Below, piece after piece: positions 43,492-52,058 of a DNA stretch of 64,000 nt. Origin of the DNA: Nonomuraea purpurea (GTDB lineage: Bacteria; Actinomycetota; Actinomycetes; Streptosporangiales; Streptosporangiaceae); contig NZ_JBHSBI010000002.1 in NCBI RefSeq assembly GCF_042650645.1, positions 482,841-546,840 on the forward strand, read 5' to 3'. Numbering within the stretch: position 1 is the stretch's first letter; each line of letters opens with the position of its first letter. Under the pieces are notes generated by a model. That model had not been told where the DNA came from, made no database searches, and saw only the letters and a list, made by a program, of their open reading frames with translations. Position numbers and translations under genes: made by a program.

Positions 43492-45999
43492 ATGACTCAG
43501 CAGCGACTACGCCATGCGTCCATGCCGGAAAAGCCGACCCTTGATGGCTTGGAGAAGGTATGGGTAGCTCGCTGGGACGCCGAGGGCACCTACCGTTTCG
43601 ACCGGTCCAGGCCGCGCGAGCAGGTCTACTCCATCGACACGCCGCCGCCGACCGTGTCCGGTTCGCTGCACGTCGGTCACGTCTTCTCCTACACCCACAC
43701 CGATATCATGGCCCGCTACCAGCGGATGATCGGCAAGTCGGTCTTCTACCCCATCGGCTGGGACGACAACGGCCTGCCCACCGAGCGGCGGGTGCAGAAC
43801 GTCTACGGCGTGCGCTGCGACCCCTCCCTGCCCTATGACCCCTCCTTCGTTCCACCGGACAAGCCGGGCAAACGCGAGGTGTCCGTCTCGCGGCGCAACT
43901 TCGTGGAGCTGTGCCACAAGCTGACCGCCCTCGACGAGCAGGCGTTCGAGGAGGTGTGGCGGCGGGTCGGGCTGTCGGTCGACTGGTCGATGCTCTACAC
44001 CACGATCAGCGACGAGGCGCAGGAGGTCTCGCAGCGGGCGTTCCTGCGCAACCTGGCGCGCGGCGAGGCCTACCTCGCCGAGGCCCCCACGCTGTGGGAC
44101 GTCACCTACCGCACCGCGGTCGCGCAGGCCGAGCTGGAAGACCGGGAGTGGCCGGGCGCCTTCCACCGGATCTCCTTCTACGGCGAGAAGGGCCCGATCT
44201 GGATCGAGACGACCAGGCCCGAGCTGATCCCGGCGTGCGTGGCGCTGGTCGCCCACCCCGACGACGAGCGCTACCAGCCGCTGTTCGGCACCTCCGCGCT
44301 GACGCCGCTGTTCGGGGTCGAGGTGCCGATCCTGCCCCACCGGCTGGCCGAGCCCGACAAGGGGTCGGGCATCGCGATGATCTGCACGTTCGGCGACGTC
44401 ACCGACGTCACCTGGTGGCGCGAGCTGCACCTGCCGACCCGGCCGATCCTCGGCTGGGACGGCAGGCTGCTGGCCGAGCCGCCGGAGGGCGTCGAGCCCG
44501 AGCCGTACAAGGAGCTGGCGGGCAAGACCGTGCACAGCGCGCGGGAGCGGATCGTGGAGTTGCTGCGCGAGGCGGGTGATCTCGACGGCGACCCCCGGCC
44601 GGTGCAGCGCACGGTGAAATTCTATGAAAAAGGCGACAAGCCCCTTGAGATCGTCACCACGCGCCAGTGGTACATCCGCAACGGCGGCCGCGAGGCCGGA
44701 CTGCGTGAGCGGCTGCTGGCCCGAGGGCGCGAGCTGAGCTGGCACCCGCCGCACATGCGGGTCCGCTACGACAACTGGGTCGAGGGGCTCACCAGCGACT
44801 GGCTGATCTCGCGGCAGCGCTTCTTCGGCGTGCCGTTCCCCGTGTGGTACCCGATCGACGAGTCGGGGCAGCCCGTCCACGACGCGCCGATCGTGCCCCC
44901 GGAAGACGCGCTGCCCGTCGACCCGTCATCCGACGTGCCGCCCGGCTACACCGAGGAGCAGCGGGGCGTGCCCGGCGGGTTCATGGCCGACCCCGACGTC
45001 ATGGACACCTGGGCGACCTCGTCGCTGACCCCGCAGATCGCCGGCCGCTGGGGCCGCGACGACGACCTCTTCCAGCGCGTCTTCCCCGCCGACCTGCGCT
45101 CGCAGGCCCACGAGATCATCCGCACCTGGCTGTTCTCGACCGTGGTCCGCTCCCACTACGAGTTCGGCGGGCTGCCGTGGAGCGACGTCGCGATCTCCGG
45201 GTGGATCCTCGACCCCGACCGCAAGAAGATGTCCAAGTCCAAGGGCAACGTCGTCACCCCGCTCGACCTGCTGGAACAGCACGGCTCCGACGCCGTGCGC
45301 TACTGGGCGGCCAACGGGCGCTACGGCGTCGACACCGCGTTCGACGCCGGGCAGCTCAAGATCGGGCGGCGGCTGGCCATCAAGATCCTCAACGCCTCCA
45401 AGTTCGTGCTCGGGCTCGCCGAGAGCGACGGCGCCGTCACCGAGCCACTCGACCTGTCGATGCTGGCGGCCCTGGCCGACGTCGTAGGCGAGGCCACGGA
45501 GGCGTTCGAGGCCTACGACCACACCAGGGCCATCGAGGCCGTGGAGCGCTTCTTCTGGGCGTTCTGCGACGACTACCTGGAACTGGTCAAGGCCCGCGCC
45601 TACGAGAGCGGCCCCGCCGCCGCCTCGGCCCACGCCGCGCTGCGGCAGGCGCTCGACGTGCTGCTGCGGCTGTTCGCGCCGTTCCTGCCCTTCGTCACAG
45701 AAGAGGTGTGGTCGTGGTGGCGCGAGGGCTCGGTCCACCGCGCGCCCTGGCCCGCCGCGGAACGCGGCACGGGCGACCCGGCGGTGCTGGCCGTCGCCTC
45801 CGACGTGCTCGGGCAGGTGCGCAAGGCCAAGTCGGAGGCCAAGCTGTCGATGCGGGCCGAGGTCTCCAGGCTGACCGTCACCGGGCCCGAGATCGAGCTC
45901 GTCCGGCGGGCCCAGGACGATCTGTGCGCCGCGGGCAACGTGGAGGAGTTCGTCCTCGACCCGGGCGAGGCGCTGAAGGTCGAGGTCGAGCTGGGCTGA
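43492..45999 (+). CDS. valS: Valyl-tRNA synthetase
   Basis: 835 residues, class I synthetase that charges tRNA-Val and edits mischarged Thr. The HIGH motif is GSLHVGHVFSYTHTD and the KMSKS motif KKMSKSKGNVV, both intact. The editing domain insert (ETTRPELIPACVALVAHPDD) and the anticodon-binding domain are present. The length and motifs match the shorter archaeal-like ValS seen in some actinobacteria rather than the E. coli form. The start ATG follows CATATGGAGTC at 43492. Confidence 0.95.
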   Translation: MTQQRLRHASMPEKPTLDGLEKVWVARWDAEGTYRFDRSRPREQVYSIDTPPPTVSGSLHVGHVFSYTHTDIMARYQRMIGKSVFYPIGWDDNGLPTERRVQNVYGVRCDPSLPYDPSFVPPDKPGKREVSVSRRNFVELCHKLTALDEQAFEEVWRRVGLSVDWSMLYTTISDEAQEVSQRAFLRNLARGEAYLAEAPTLWDVTYRTAVAQAELEDREWPGAFHRISFYGEKGPIWIETTRPELIPACVALVAHPDDERYQPLFGTSALTPLFGVEVPILPHRLAEPDKGSGIAMICTFGDVTDVTWWRELHLPTRPILGWDGRLLAEPPEGVEPEPYKELAGKTVHSARERIVELLREAGDLDGDPRPVQRTVKFYEKGDKPLEIVTTRQWYIRNGGREAGLRERLLARGRELSWHPPHMRVRYDNWVEGLTSDWLISRQRFFGVPFPVWYPIDESGQPVHDAPIVPPEDALPVDPSSDVPPGYTEEQRGVPGGFMADPDVMDTWATSSLTPQIAGRWGRDDDLFQRVFPADLRSQAHEIIRTWLFSTVVRSHYEFGGLPWSDVAISGWILDPDRKKMSKSKGNVVTPLDLLEQHGSDAVRYWAANGRYGVDTAFDAGQLKIGRRLAIKILNASKFVLGLAESDGAVTEPLDLSMLAALADVVGEATEAFEAYDHTRAIEAVERFFWAFCDDYLELVKARAYESGPAAASAHAALRQALDVLLRLFAPFLPFVTEEVWSWWREGSVHRAPWPAAERGTGDPAVLAVASDVLGQVRKAKSEAKLSMRAEVSRLTVTGPEIELVRRAQDDLCAAGNVEEFVLDPGEALKVEVELG

Positions 46000-46360
46000 G
46001 GCCGGGGCGTCCCGCTCACGTGTCGCGGATCACGTCGCGGTGCTGAAGTCGCCCCGCTCGACGCCGGCGAGCCTGACCTCCTCCAGGAACGCGTCGAGGA
46101 CGGCCGCGTGCCGCCCGGGATCGCGCTCTCGCGCACACCCGGTGGCCCCGTAGGGGATCTCGGTGGAGCCGCGCGCTCCGGGACGGCTGGGCTGGGTGGG
46201 CAGGAAGCCGGTGTCGACGAGCCGGCGTTCCTGTGGGTGTTCCTCTCGCCGATGCGTACGATGCGGGAACTGCCCGGCAGCGGTCGCGCCCTTCCGTCTT
46301 GGCACGACTTTTGGGGCATGTGGGGCATGTGGGACAATTAACGGTTACGCTTAGAGCGGG
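46000..46360. other. 361-base gap between valS and the AI-2E family gene
   Basis: No convincing gene. A minus-strand frame ending at 46030 has a plausible tail (DAFLEEVRLAGVERGDF) that could be debris of a DUF5996-like protein but has no sensible start. Near 46313-46332 the 10-mer GGGGCATGTG is repeated in tandem before an AT-rich stretch (GGGACAATTAACG) that is a likely promoter for the next gene. Confidence 0.4.
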
Positions 46361-47647
46361 GTGGGGGATATCGGCGCGCATCCTGGGCCCGGACGTGCCA
46401 GTCTTGAACACGTGCTGCCCGACCGCCCAATCAAGCTCGTGCCACCCGTGCTGGCCAAGATGGCCGCGTGGGCCGCGTGCCTGATCCTCGTCGGCGTGGT
46501 CGTCTACTTCTCCGCCCTGGTCGTCGCCCGCCTGACGTTCGTGGCGCTGCCCGTGGCGATCGCCCTCCTGCTGACCGCGCTGCTCTTCCCGCTGACCAAC
46601 GCCCTGCGCGGCGCGGGCATGCGCCCCATCTACGCCACGTGGATCACCATGCTCGTGGCCCTGGCCGTGCTGGCGGGCACGGGCTGGCTGGTCGGCGCGC
46701 GGGCCAGCGAAGAGTTCCCCAACCTGGTCACGCAGGTCCAGCAGACCGCCAGATCCGTCCAGGAATGGCTCATCACCGGCCCGCTGCACCTCAAAGAGGC
46801 GCAGATCACGGGCTACGTCGACGAGATCGCCGCCATGGTCAACGCGCAGCGCACGGCCATCACCGGCACCCTGTTGTCGGCGGGGGCGGTGGCCTTCGAG
46901 GTGCTCGCGTCCATCGTGTTGCTGCTGTTCGTGACGTTCTTCCTGCTCAAGGACGGCGACCGCATCTGGGCGTGGTTCCTCCGGGCGTTCGGCGGCGTGG
47001 CGCCGAGGGTCGACCGCGCCGGGCGGGCCGCGTGGACCACGCTCTCCCACTACGTGCAGGGCACCGTGGCCGTGGCCGCCGTGCACGGGCTGGTCATGGG
47101 CATCGTGCTGGCGGGCATGGGCGTCCCGCTGTGGGCGCCGCTGGCCGTGCTCATCTTCTTCGCCAGCTTCATCCCCATCGTCGGCATCTTCTTCGCCGGC
47201 ACGGTCGCCACCCTCGTCACACTGGGCGCCAAGGGCCTCGTCTACGCGCTGATCTTCCTCGGCATCCTCATCGTCGAACAACAACTCGAAAACCACGTGT
47301 TGCAGCCGCTGATCGTGGGGCGGGCGCTCAACTTCCATCCGCTGGCGATCATCCTGGTGCTGTCCGTCGGGGGCATCCTGGCGGGCATCGCGGGGGCCGC
47401 CGTGGCCGTGCCGGTGGCGGCGGTGATCTACCGTGCCCTGCCGGAACTCAGACACGAACGCCCAGCCCTGCCGCCGCCCGGCCACGCGGGGGTCTCCCGC
47501 GAGGGGGAGCCGCCCCCGCCGAAGGACACCGAGCCCGCCAAGGGCGACGCGCCCCAAGGTGACATTCCCGAACCCCGGAGTGACGAGCGGCTCTCGCCCG
47601 CGGGCAGCCGCCCCGCTGACGACAGCCGGCGCGACGACACCGAGTAA
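46361..47647 (+). CDS. AI-2E family transporter (UPF0118)
   Basis: 428 residues from the GTG at 46361; the GTG at 46412 is an alternative. It has the family pattern of eight helices with a long periplasmic loop after the third (ASEEFPNLVTQVQQTARSVQEWL). The conserved FFLLKDGDRIWAW, IPIVGIFFAGTVATLVTL and EQQLENHVLQPLIVG follow. The last 60 residues are a Pro-rich cytoplasmic tail. The family includes putative autoinducer-2 exporters and Na+/H+ antiporters; substrate unknown. It is followed 11 bases later by the thioesterase gene. Confidence 0.88.
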   Translation: MGDIGAHPGPGRASLEHVLPDRPIKLVPPVLAKMAAWAACLILVGVVVYFSALVVARLTFVALPVAIALLLTALLFPLTNALRGAGMRPIYATWITMLVALAVLAGTGWLVGARASEEFPNLVTQVQQTARSVQEWLITGPLHLKEAQITGYVDEIAAMVNAQRTAITGTLLSAGAVAFEVLASIVLLLFVTFFLLKDGDRIWAWFLRAFGGVAPRVDRAGRAAWTTLSHYVQGTVAVAAVHGLVMGIVLAGMGVPLWAPLAVLIFFASFIPIVGIFFAGTVATLVTLGAKGLVYALIFLGILIVEQQLENHVLQPLIVGRALNFHPLAIILVLSVGGILAGIAGAAVAVPVAAVIYRALPELRHERPALPPPGHAGVSREGEPPPPKDTEPAKGDAPQGDIPEPRSDERLSPAGSRPADDSRRDDTE

Positions 47648-47658
47648 CCTCGTCACCC

Positions 47659-48213
47659 GTGACCCGTTCCTCCCTCACCACTCCGCCGCCGGACGCCCAC
47701 CCGCCCGCGGCGCACCCGGACGCGCCCCCGCCGGGCGCCACCCTGGCCTCCCACTACCACCGCTGTTTCGGCTGCGGCGCCGACCACCCGACCGGCCTGC
47801 ACCTGGCCGCCAGGACGCCCGACGGGGCGATCGTCGAGGCCGAGTTCACCGTGGGGGAGGCCCACCAGGGCGCGCCCATGCTGGCGCACGGCGGCGTGCT
47901 GGCCGCCGCCATGGACGAGGTCATCGGAATGTCCGTCTACCTGTTGCACAAGCCCTATGTGACAGGACGGCTGGAGACCGACTACCTTCTCCCCGTTCCC
48001 GTGGGCACGACACTCCACCTGCGCGCCTGGTGCAACGGCATCACGGGCAGAAAGGCGTACCTTGAGGCTGAGGGGCGCATCAGCGCCCCCGACGGACCGG
48101 TCGCCGTGCGCGCGGCAGCGCTGTTCATCGAGGTGGACATGGAGCACTTCGCCGAACACGGAGACCTGGCCGCCATCACCGCAGAGCACCAGGACTACGA
48201 GGTGAACCCTTGA
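47659..48213 (+). CDS. PaaI-like hot-dog thioesterase
   Basis: 184 residues from the GTG at 47659, with a Pro/Ala-rich N-terminus (1-30). The hot-dog domain carries CFGCGADHPTGLHL and the active-site helix GAPMLAHGGVLAAAMDEVIG. The CFGCG opening is typical of actinobacterial thioesterases found beside dut. It likely hydrolyses an acyl-CoA. Its stop is embedded in the dut start (TTGA). Confidence 0.88.
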   Translation: MTRSSLTTPPPDAHPPAAHPDAPPPGATLASHYHRCFGCGADHPTGLHLAARTPDGAIVEAEFTVGEAHQGAPMLAHGGVLAAAMDEVIGMSVYLLHKPYVTGRLETDYLLPVPVGTTLHLRAWCNGITGRKAYLEAEGRISAPDGPVAVRAAALFIEVDMEHFAEHGDLAAITAEHQDYEVNP

Positions 48214-48650
48214 GCGACGTGGAGGTCCTCGTCCAGCGGCTCGACGCCGAGCTGCCGATGCCGTCCTACGCCCATCCGGGAGACGCGGGCGCCGACCTCC
48301 ACGCGGCCGAGGACGTCGAGCTGATGCCAGGAGAGCGGGCCGTGATCGGCACGGGCGTGGCGATCGCCCTGCCCAACGGCTACGCCGCCTTCGTGCACCC
48401 GCGTTCCGGCCTGGCGGCCAAGCACGGCGTCACGCTGGTCAACGCGCCCGGCACGGTCGACGCCGGATACCGGGGCGAGATCAGGGTGACGCTGATCAAC
48501 ACCGACGCCAAGGAGCCGTTCCGGCTGCGGCGCGGTGACCGTGTCGCCCAACTCGTCGTCCAGCGGGTCGAGCGCGCGGCATTCCACGAGGTGGAACGCC
48601 TGCCGGGCTCGACGCGCGGTGCGAACGGATTCGGATCCACAGGACGATGA
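48210..48650 (+). CDS. dut: dUTP diphosphatase
   Basis: 146 residues, trimeric dUTPase. All five motifs are readable: HPGDAGADL, PRSGLAAKHGV, NAPGTVDAGYRGE, RGDRVAQLVV and the C-terminal RGANGFGSTG that closes over the nucleotide. It hydrolyses dUTP to dUMP and keeps uracil out of DNA. It starts with TTG at 48210, overlapping the thioesterase stop. Confidence 0.94.
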   Translation: MSDVEVLVQRLDAELPMPSYAHPGDAGADLHAAEDVELMPGERAVIGTGVAIALPNGYAAFVHPRSGLAAKHGVTLVNAPGTVDAGYRGEIRVTLINTDAKEPFRLRRGDRVAQLVVQRVERAAFHEVERLPGSTRGANGFGSTGR

Positions 48651-48695
48651 CCATCGGGCCGCATGGCGGCCCCGTGAGCAAGGAGAGTGAGGAAC

Positions 48696-49331
48696 GTGTT
48701 CCGACGTCGTCGTCGTGAGCAGCCGGAGCAGGCGGTCGACCAGGAGTCTGCGGCCCCCGAGCGAGAGTCCGGCCCGTGGGACGCCGACGAGCCCCACCCC
48801 GACACCGACAGGATCGACCTCGGCGGCCTGCGGCTGCCGCACAACCCCGACTTCGACGTGCGCCTGGCCTCGGTCGGCGACCAGCACGTCGGCGTCGTGG
48901 TCCTGTACGAGGAGAACTCGCTCCAGCTCCAGGCCCTGGCCGCACCGCGCAGCACGGGCCTGTGGGACGAGATCAAGACCAAGATCCGGGCACAGGCGAA
49001 AGACCTGGAGGAGCGGGAAGGCCCGTTCGGCACCGAACTGACGGGCGAGATGAAGGTCGACGGCGACGTCCGGCCCGCCCGATATCTGGGCATCGACGGG
49101 CCGCGCTGGTTCCTGCTCGGGGTGATCTCCGGCAGCGGCGCGTTCGACGAGGCCGTGGACGGGGCGTTCGTCGAGTTCATCAAGGACGTCGTGGTCGTCC
49201 GGGGCGACGAGCCGATGGCCCGCGAAGAGCCGATCCCGCTGCGCCGCCCCAACGAGGCGGCCGACGAGACCGACGAGGGGCCGAGTTTCAACCCGTTCAG
49301 ACGAGGTCCTGAAATCAGTGAGATTCGCTGA
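48696..49331 (+). CDS. DUF3710 family protein
   Basis: 211 residues from the GTG at 48696 (MFRRRRREQPE), chosen over the GTG at 48687 because the family opens with MF-Arg runs and GGAGAG lies at a suitable distance. The core has DLGGLRLP, LQLQALAAPRSTGLWDEIK and VDGPRWFLLGVISG-like segments. Always found next to dut in actinobacteria, its function is unknown. Cytoplasmic, acidic. Confidence 0.88.
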   Translation: MFRRRRREQPEQAVDQESAAPERESGPWDADEPHPDTDRIDLGGLRLPHNPDFDVRLASVGDQHVGVVVLYEENSLQLQALAAPRSTGLWDEIKTKIRAQAKDLEEREGPFGTELTGEMKVDGDVRPARYLGIDGPRWFLLGVISGSGAFDEAVDGAFVEFIKDVVVVRGDEPMAREEPIPLRRPNEAADETDEGPSFNPFRRGPEISEIR

Positions 49332-49359
49332 GGGCTGACATCACATAGGCTGATGCATC

Positions 49360-49746
49360 ATGAGTACGGCAGAGCCTCCGAAACGCGGGGGATTGCGGGG
49401 CTTCTTCAGTCGGCTGGCCTCACCCCAGTCGGAGATCGAAGCCCAGGAGCTGCGCGAAGACGCCGATGAGGTCGGTGCGACACCGATCGTGTCGTGTGGC
49501 GGACGCCGACGCTTCTGCGTTGCGGGTACGCTACGTACGGTGACACTGCGTCCAAGAGGTGGAGCTCCCGCTCTCGAGGCCGAGCTCTACGACGGGTCCG
49601 ACGTGATCGACCTGGTGTGGCTCGGCCGCCGTAAGATCGCCGGCATCGAGCCCGGCCGCACCGTCAAGGCCGAGGGCCTGGTCAGCGTGCAGGACGGGCG
49701 CAAGGTGATGTTCAATCCGCGTTACGAGCTGCGCCCAGGGAGTTGA
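49360..49746 (+). CDS. OB-fold nucleic acid-binding domain protein
   Basis: 128 residues. The OB-fold strands cover about 43-120 (CVAGTLRTVTLRPRGGAPALEAELYDGSDVIDLVWLGRR is spread over four strands). It belongs to the conserved actinobacterial cluster dut-DUF3710-OB-DUF3159. It probably binds single-stranded nucleic acid, but no partner is known. The following gene starts four bases after its stop. Confidence 0.86.
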   Translation: MSTAEPPKRGGLRGFFSRLASPQSEIEAQELREDADEVGATPIVSCGGRRRFCVAGTLRTVTLRPRGGAPALEAELYDGSDVIDLVWLGRRKIAGIEPGRTVKAEGLVSVQDGRKVMFNPRYELRPGS

Positions 49747-49750
49747 TTCA

Positions 49751-50422
49751 GTGAGTGCTGAGGCGGAAGAGACCGCCCACGACACCGTAGAGGCCGCGGT
49801 GCGAGCCCAGCTCGCCAAGGCGTTCGGAGGTGTGCGCGGCATCATCGAGGCCGCGGTCCCGACGATCGCGTTCACGCTGTCGTGGATCTTCACAGAAGAT
49901 CTGAAGCTGTCTCTCATCATCAGCATCTCGCTGGCGGTCGTGCTGCTGGTGGTGCGGATCGTGCAGCGGTCCACGCCACAGTTCGTGATCAACAGCCTGA
50001 TCGGCATCGCGATCGGCGCGTTCTTCGCCAGCCGCACCGGCGACGCGAAAGACTACTTCCTGCCCGGCATCCTGTACAACGGCGCCTACATGGTGGCGAT
50101 GCTCCTGTCCATCGTCACCCGGTGGCCCGTCGTGGGCTTCCTGATCGGCTCGGTCACCGGCGACCCGACCGGCTGGCACAAGGACCCCGGCATCGTGAAG
50201 CTCTGCACCCGCCTGACCTGGCTGCTCATGCTGCCGTGCGCGGTCAGGGTGGCGGTGCAGGGGCCCGTGTACCTGTTCGGCGGGGGGGACGAGGCGGTGG
50301 CGGCGCTCGGGTTCGCCAAGATCGCGATGGGCTGGCCACTCCAGGTGGCCGCCCTGGCCGCGATGTTGTGGGTACTCGGCCGAGGCCGCACCCCCATCAA
50401 ATCTCCGGTCGCCCCGGCCTGA
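49751..50422 (+). CDS. DUF3159 membrane protein
   Basis: 223 residues from the GTG at 49751. Five or six hydrophobic segments follow a short amphipathic start; NSLIGIAIGAFFASRTGDAKDYFLPGI and GSVTGDPTGWHKDP are family landmarks. It is the last gene of the conserved block before the accessory insert. In relatives the trkA genes usually come next; here they lie 3.6 kb further on. Confidence 0.88.
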   Translation: MSAEAEETAHDTVEAAVRAQLAKAFGGVRGIIEAAVPTIAFTLSWIFTEDLKLSLIISISLAVVLLVVRIVQRSTPQFVINSLIGIAIGAFFASRTGDAKDYFLPGILYNGAYMVAMLLSIVTRWPVVGFLIGSVTGDPTGWHKDPGIVKLCTRLTWLLMLPCAVRVAVQGPVYLFGGGDEAVAALGFAKIAMGWPLQVAALAAMLWVLGRGRTPIKSPVAPA

Positions 50423-50603
50423 TCTCCCCTCGACCCGGCCTTCGCCCTTGATGCGCCGGTCTGGCCGACACCTCGGCCGGACCGGCGCTCCGGTCTGGCC
50501 GTCGCGCCCAGCCTGAGCTGCGCTTCTGTCGATCCGCGTCCCTGATCTGATCGTCGATTGGTGGGCTTTGTTGCCATTCGGGTTGCGCCGATAGTCAATT
50601 CAT

Positions 50604-50615
50604 CGATATATATCG
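50604..50615. promoter_or_regulatory. Palindrome overlapping the padR promoter
   Basis: CGATATATATCG is a perfect 12-base palindrome five bases before the ATG at 50621. Its TATATA core can serve as a -10 element, which would put the transcript start at or near the ATG. This suggests a leaderless, self-repressed padR transcript. Confidence 0.6.
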
Positions 50616-50620
50616 GCGAC

Positions 50621-51040
50621 ATGAAACCTAGATCGATGCAGGAACCCACGTTCCTGATCCTGACCGCGCTGGCGTCCGAGCCCCAGCACGGCTACGGCAT
50701 CATCACGGACGTTCTTCAGATCTCCGGCGAACGGGTGCGGCTACGTGCCGGGACCCTCTACGCGGCCCTGGACCGACTGCAGGGAGAGGGCCTGGTAGCG
50801 GCCGACCGCGAGGAGATCGTCGACGGGCGGGCGCGGCGGTACTACCGGCTGACATCCGAGGGGGAGGCGCGGCTGGCGGAGGAGGTCGAACGGTTGCGGC
50901 GGAACGTGGAAACAGCGGGTTCCCGCCTACGCGCCCGCATCCTCCCGGCCCTCACCACCGCCCTGCGATCAGCCCTCGCTCCGGCGAATGCCACCCGATC
51001 CCCGGGGAACGTCGTCCGAGTCCAGGGGAGCACCACGTGA
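50621..51040 (+). CDS. PadR family transcriptional regulator
   Basis: 139 residues. The winged helix spans about 5-85 (EPQHGYGIITDVLQIS, RAGTLYAALDRLQGEGLV and RRYYRLTSEGEARL), followed by a C-terminal helix for dimerisation. There is no ribosome site before the ATG at 50621, which fits a leaderless mRNA from the palindromic promoter. The membrane protein gene overlaps its stop (GTGA), a pairing very common for this type of PadR. Confidence 0.9.
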   Translation: MKPRSMQEPTFLILTALASEPQHGYGIITDVLQISGERVRLRAGTLYAALDRLQGEGLVAADREEIVDGRARRYYRLTSEGEARLAEEVERLRRNVETAGSRLRARILPALTTALRSALAPANATRSPGNVVRVQGSTT

Positions 51041-52005
51041 CCCCTATGGAGCGCGACCTGCCCCCGTTGGAGCGGCGTTACCGCAGGCTGCTGGCCTGCT
51101 ATCCGAAGGAGCATCGGGAGCGGCACGAGGAGGAGATGGTCGCGGTCCTGCTCGCCGGATCCGCCCCCGGACGTGACCGGCCGACCGTACGCGACACGCT
51201 CGACCTGCTGCGCGGCGCCCTGACGATCCGTCTGCGCCATGCCGTCACCGGCCGCGAGTCCCTCGGCCACTGGCGCGACGCCGTCAACATCGCGGCCCTC
51301 ATCACGCCGATCGCGCTCTTGATCGGCTGGAGCTTGCCGTCCGCGTCGACTCTCCAGAGGATCATCAGCGGTTCGTACCTGCTGAGAGACACGCTGATGG
51401 TGCTGGAATTCTGCGCCTGGGTCCTGCCGTACGGTCTGATCGCGTTGCTGGCGTGGCTGGGCCGCCCCAGGGCGGCGGCCGTCTGCGCGTGGGCTTTCAT
51501 GGCGTTTCGAGGCTTCATTCTGTTCGACCGCGTGCGCGATTTGCCGGTGGACGCGGTTGCCGGTCAACGGGACGGTTTTCTTCTCGTCCAGGCGGACGGC
51601 GTGCTTCTTGTCACGAGCGGTGCCACGTCCGTCGGCGCCATCGTGGTGGCCATGCTGCCCGCCTGTCTGTGCGCCCTGCTGCTGACGTTCGCGCCCGCGC
51701 CCGGACCAGGCCCGCTGGGGACGCGGCGGCTGCTGGGCTGGACGGTGGTCGTGTCCGCCTCCCTGCTCGCCGGTCCTGAGGTGATGAGGTTGTGGGTGCT
51801 GGCCGTCGTCGGGGTGGGCGTGTTGCTGGCGCTGCGCTCTCCCGTCGGCCGCCGGACGCTGGTCGTGCTGCTGCCGCTGATGGGCCATCTCGCGGGTGAC
51901 GTTACGCGACTCGGGACGCTGACCACCCTGATGACCCTCGCCACGGTGTCGCTGTTGGCGCTGGTGGTGCCGGTGTGGCTGGCGAGGGGCGCCAAGGCCG
52001 TCTGA
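51037..52005 (+). CDS. Membrane protein coupled to PadR
   Basis: 322 residues. The N-terminal soluble part has LERRYRRLLACYPKEHRERHEEEM, a motif frequent in membrane proteins encoded beside PadR regulators. About seven hydrophobic helices follow. Its function is unknown; the coupling implies that PadR controls its own partner. It is part of the 3.6-kb insert between DUF3159 and trkA. Confidence 0.8.
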   Translation: MTPMERDLPPLERRYRRLLACYPKEHRERHEEEMVAVLLAGSAPGRDRPTVRDTLDLLRGALTIRLRHAVTGRESLGHWRDAVNIAALITPIALLIGWSLPSASTLQRIISGSYLLRDTLMVLEFCAWVLPYGLIALLAWLGRPRAAAVCAWAFMAFRGFILFDRVRDLPVDAVAGQRDGFLLVQADGVLLVTSGATSVGAIVVAMLPACLCALLLTFAPAPGPGPLGTRRLLGWTVVVSASLLAGPEVMRLWVLAVVGVGVLLALRSPVGRRTLVVLLPLMGHLAGDVTRLGTLTTLMTLATVSLLALVVPVWLARGAKAV

Positions 52006-52058
52006 CGCCGGCGAATGCGGCCCGAGCCTGGAGCATCAGGTGGTCCTAAGCTTGGCCG

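Noticed and set aside
46030..46305. Minus-strand 91-codon frame with a DUF5996-like tail
   Set aside because: Only the last 25 residues look protein-like, there is no sound start, and the similarity is from memory; left as part of the gap description.
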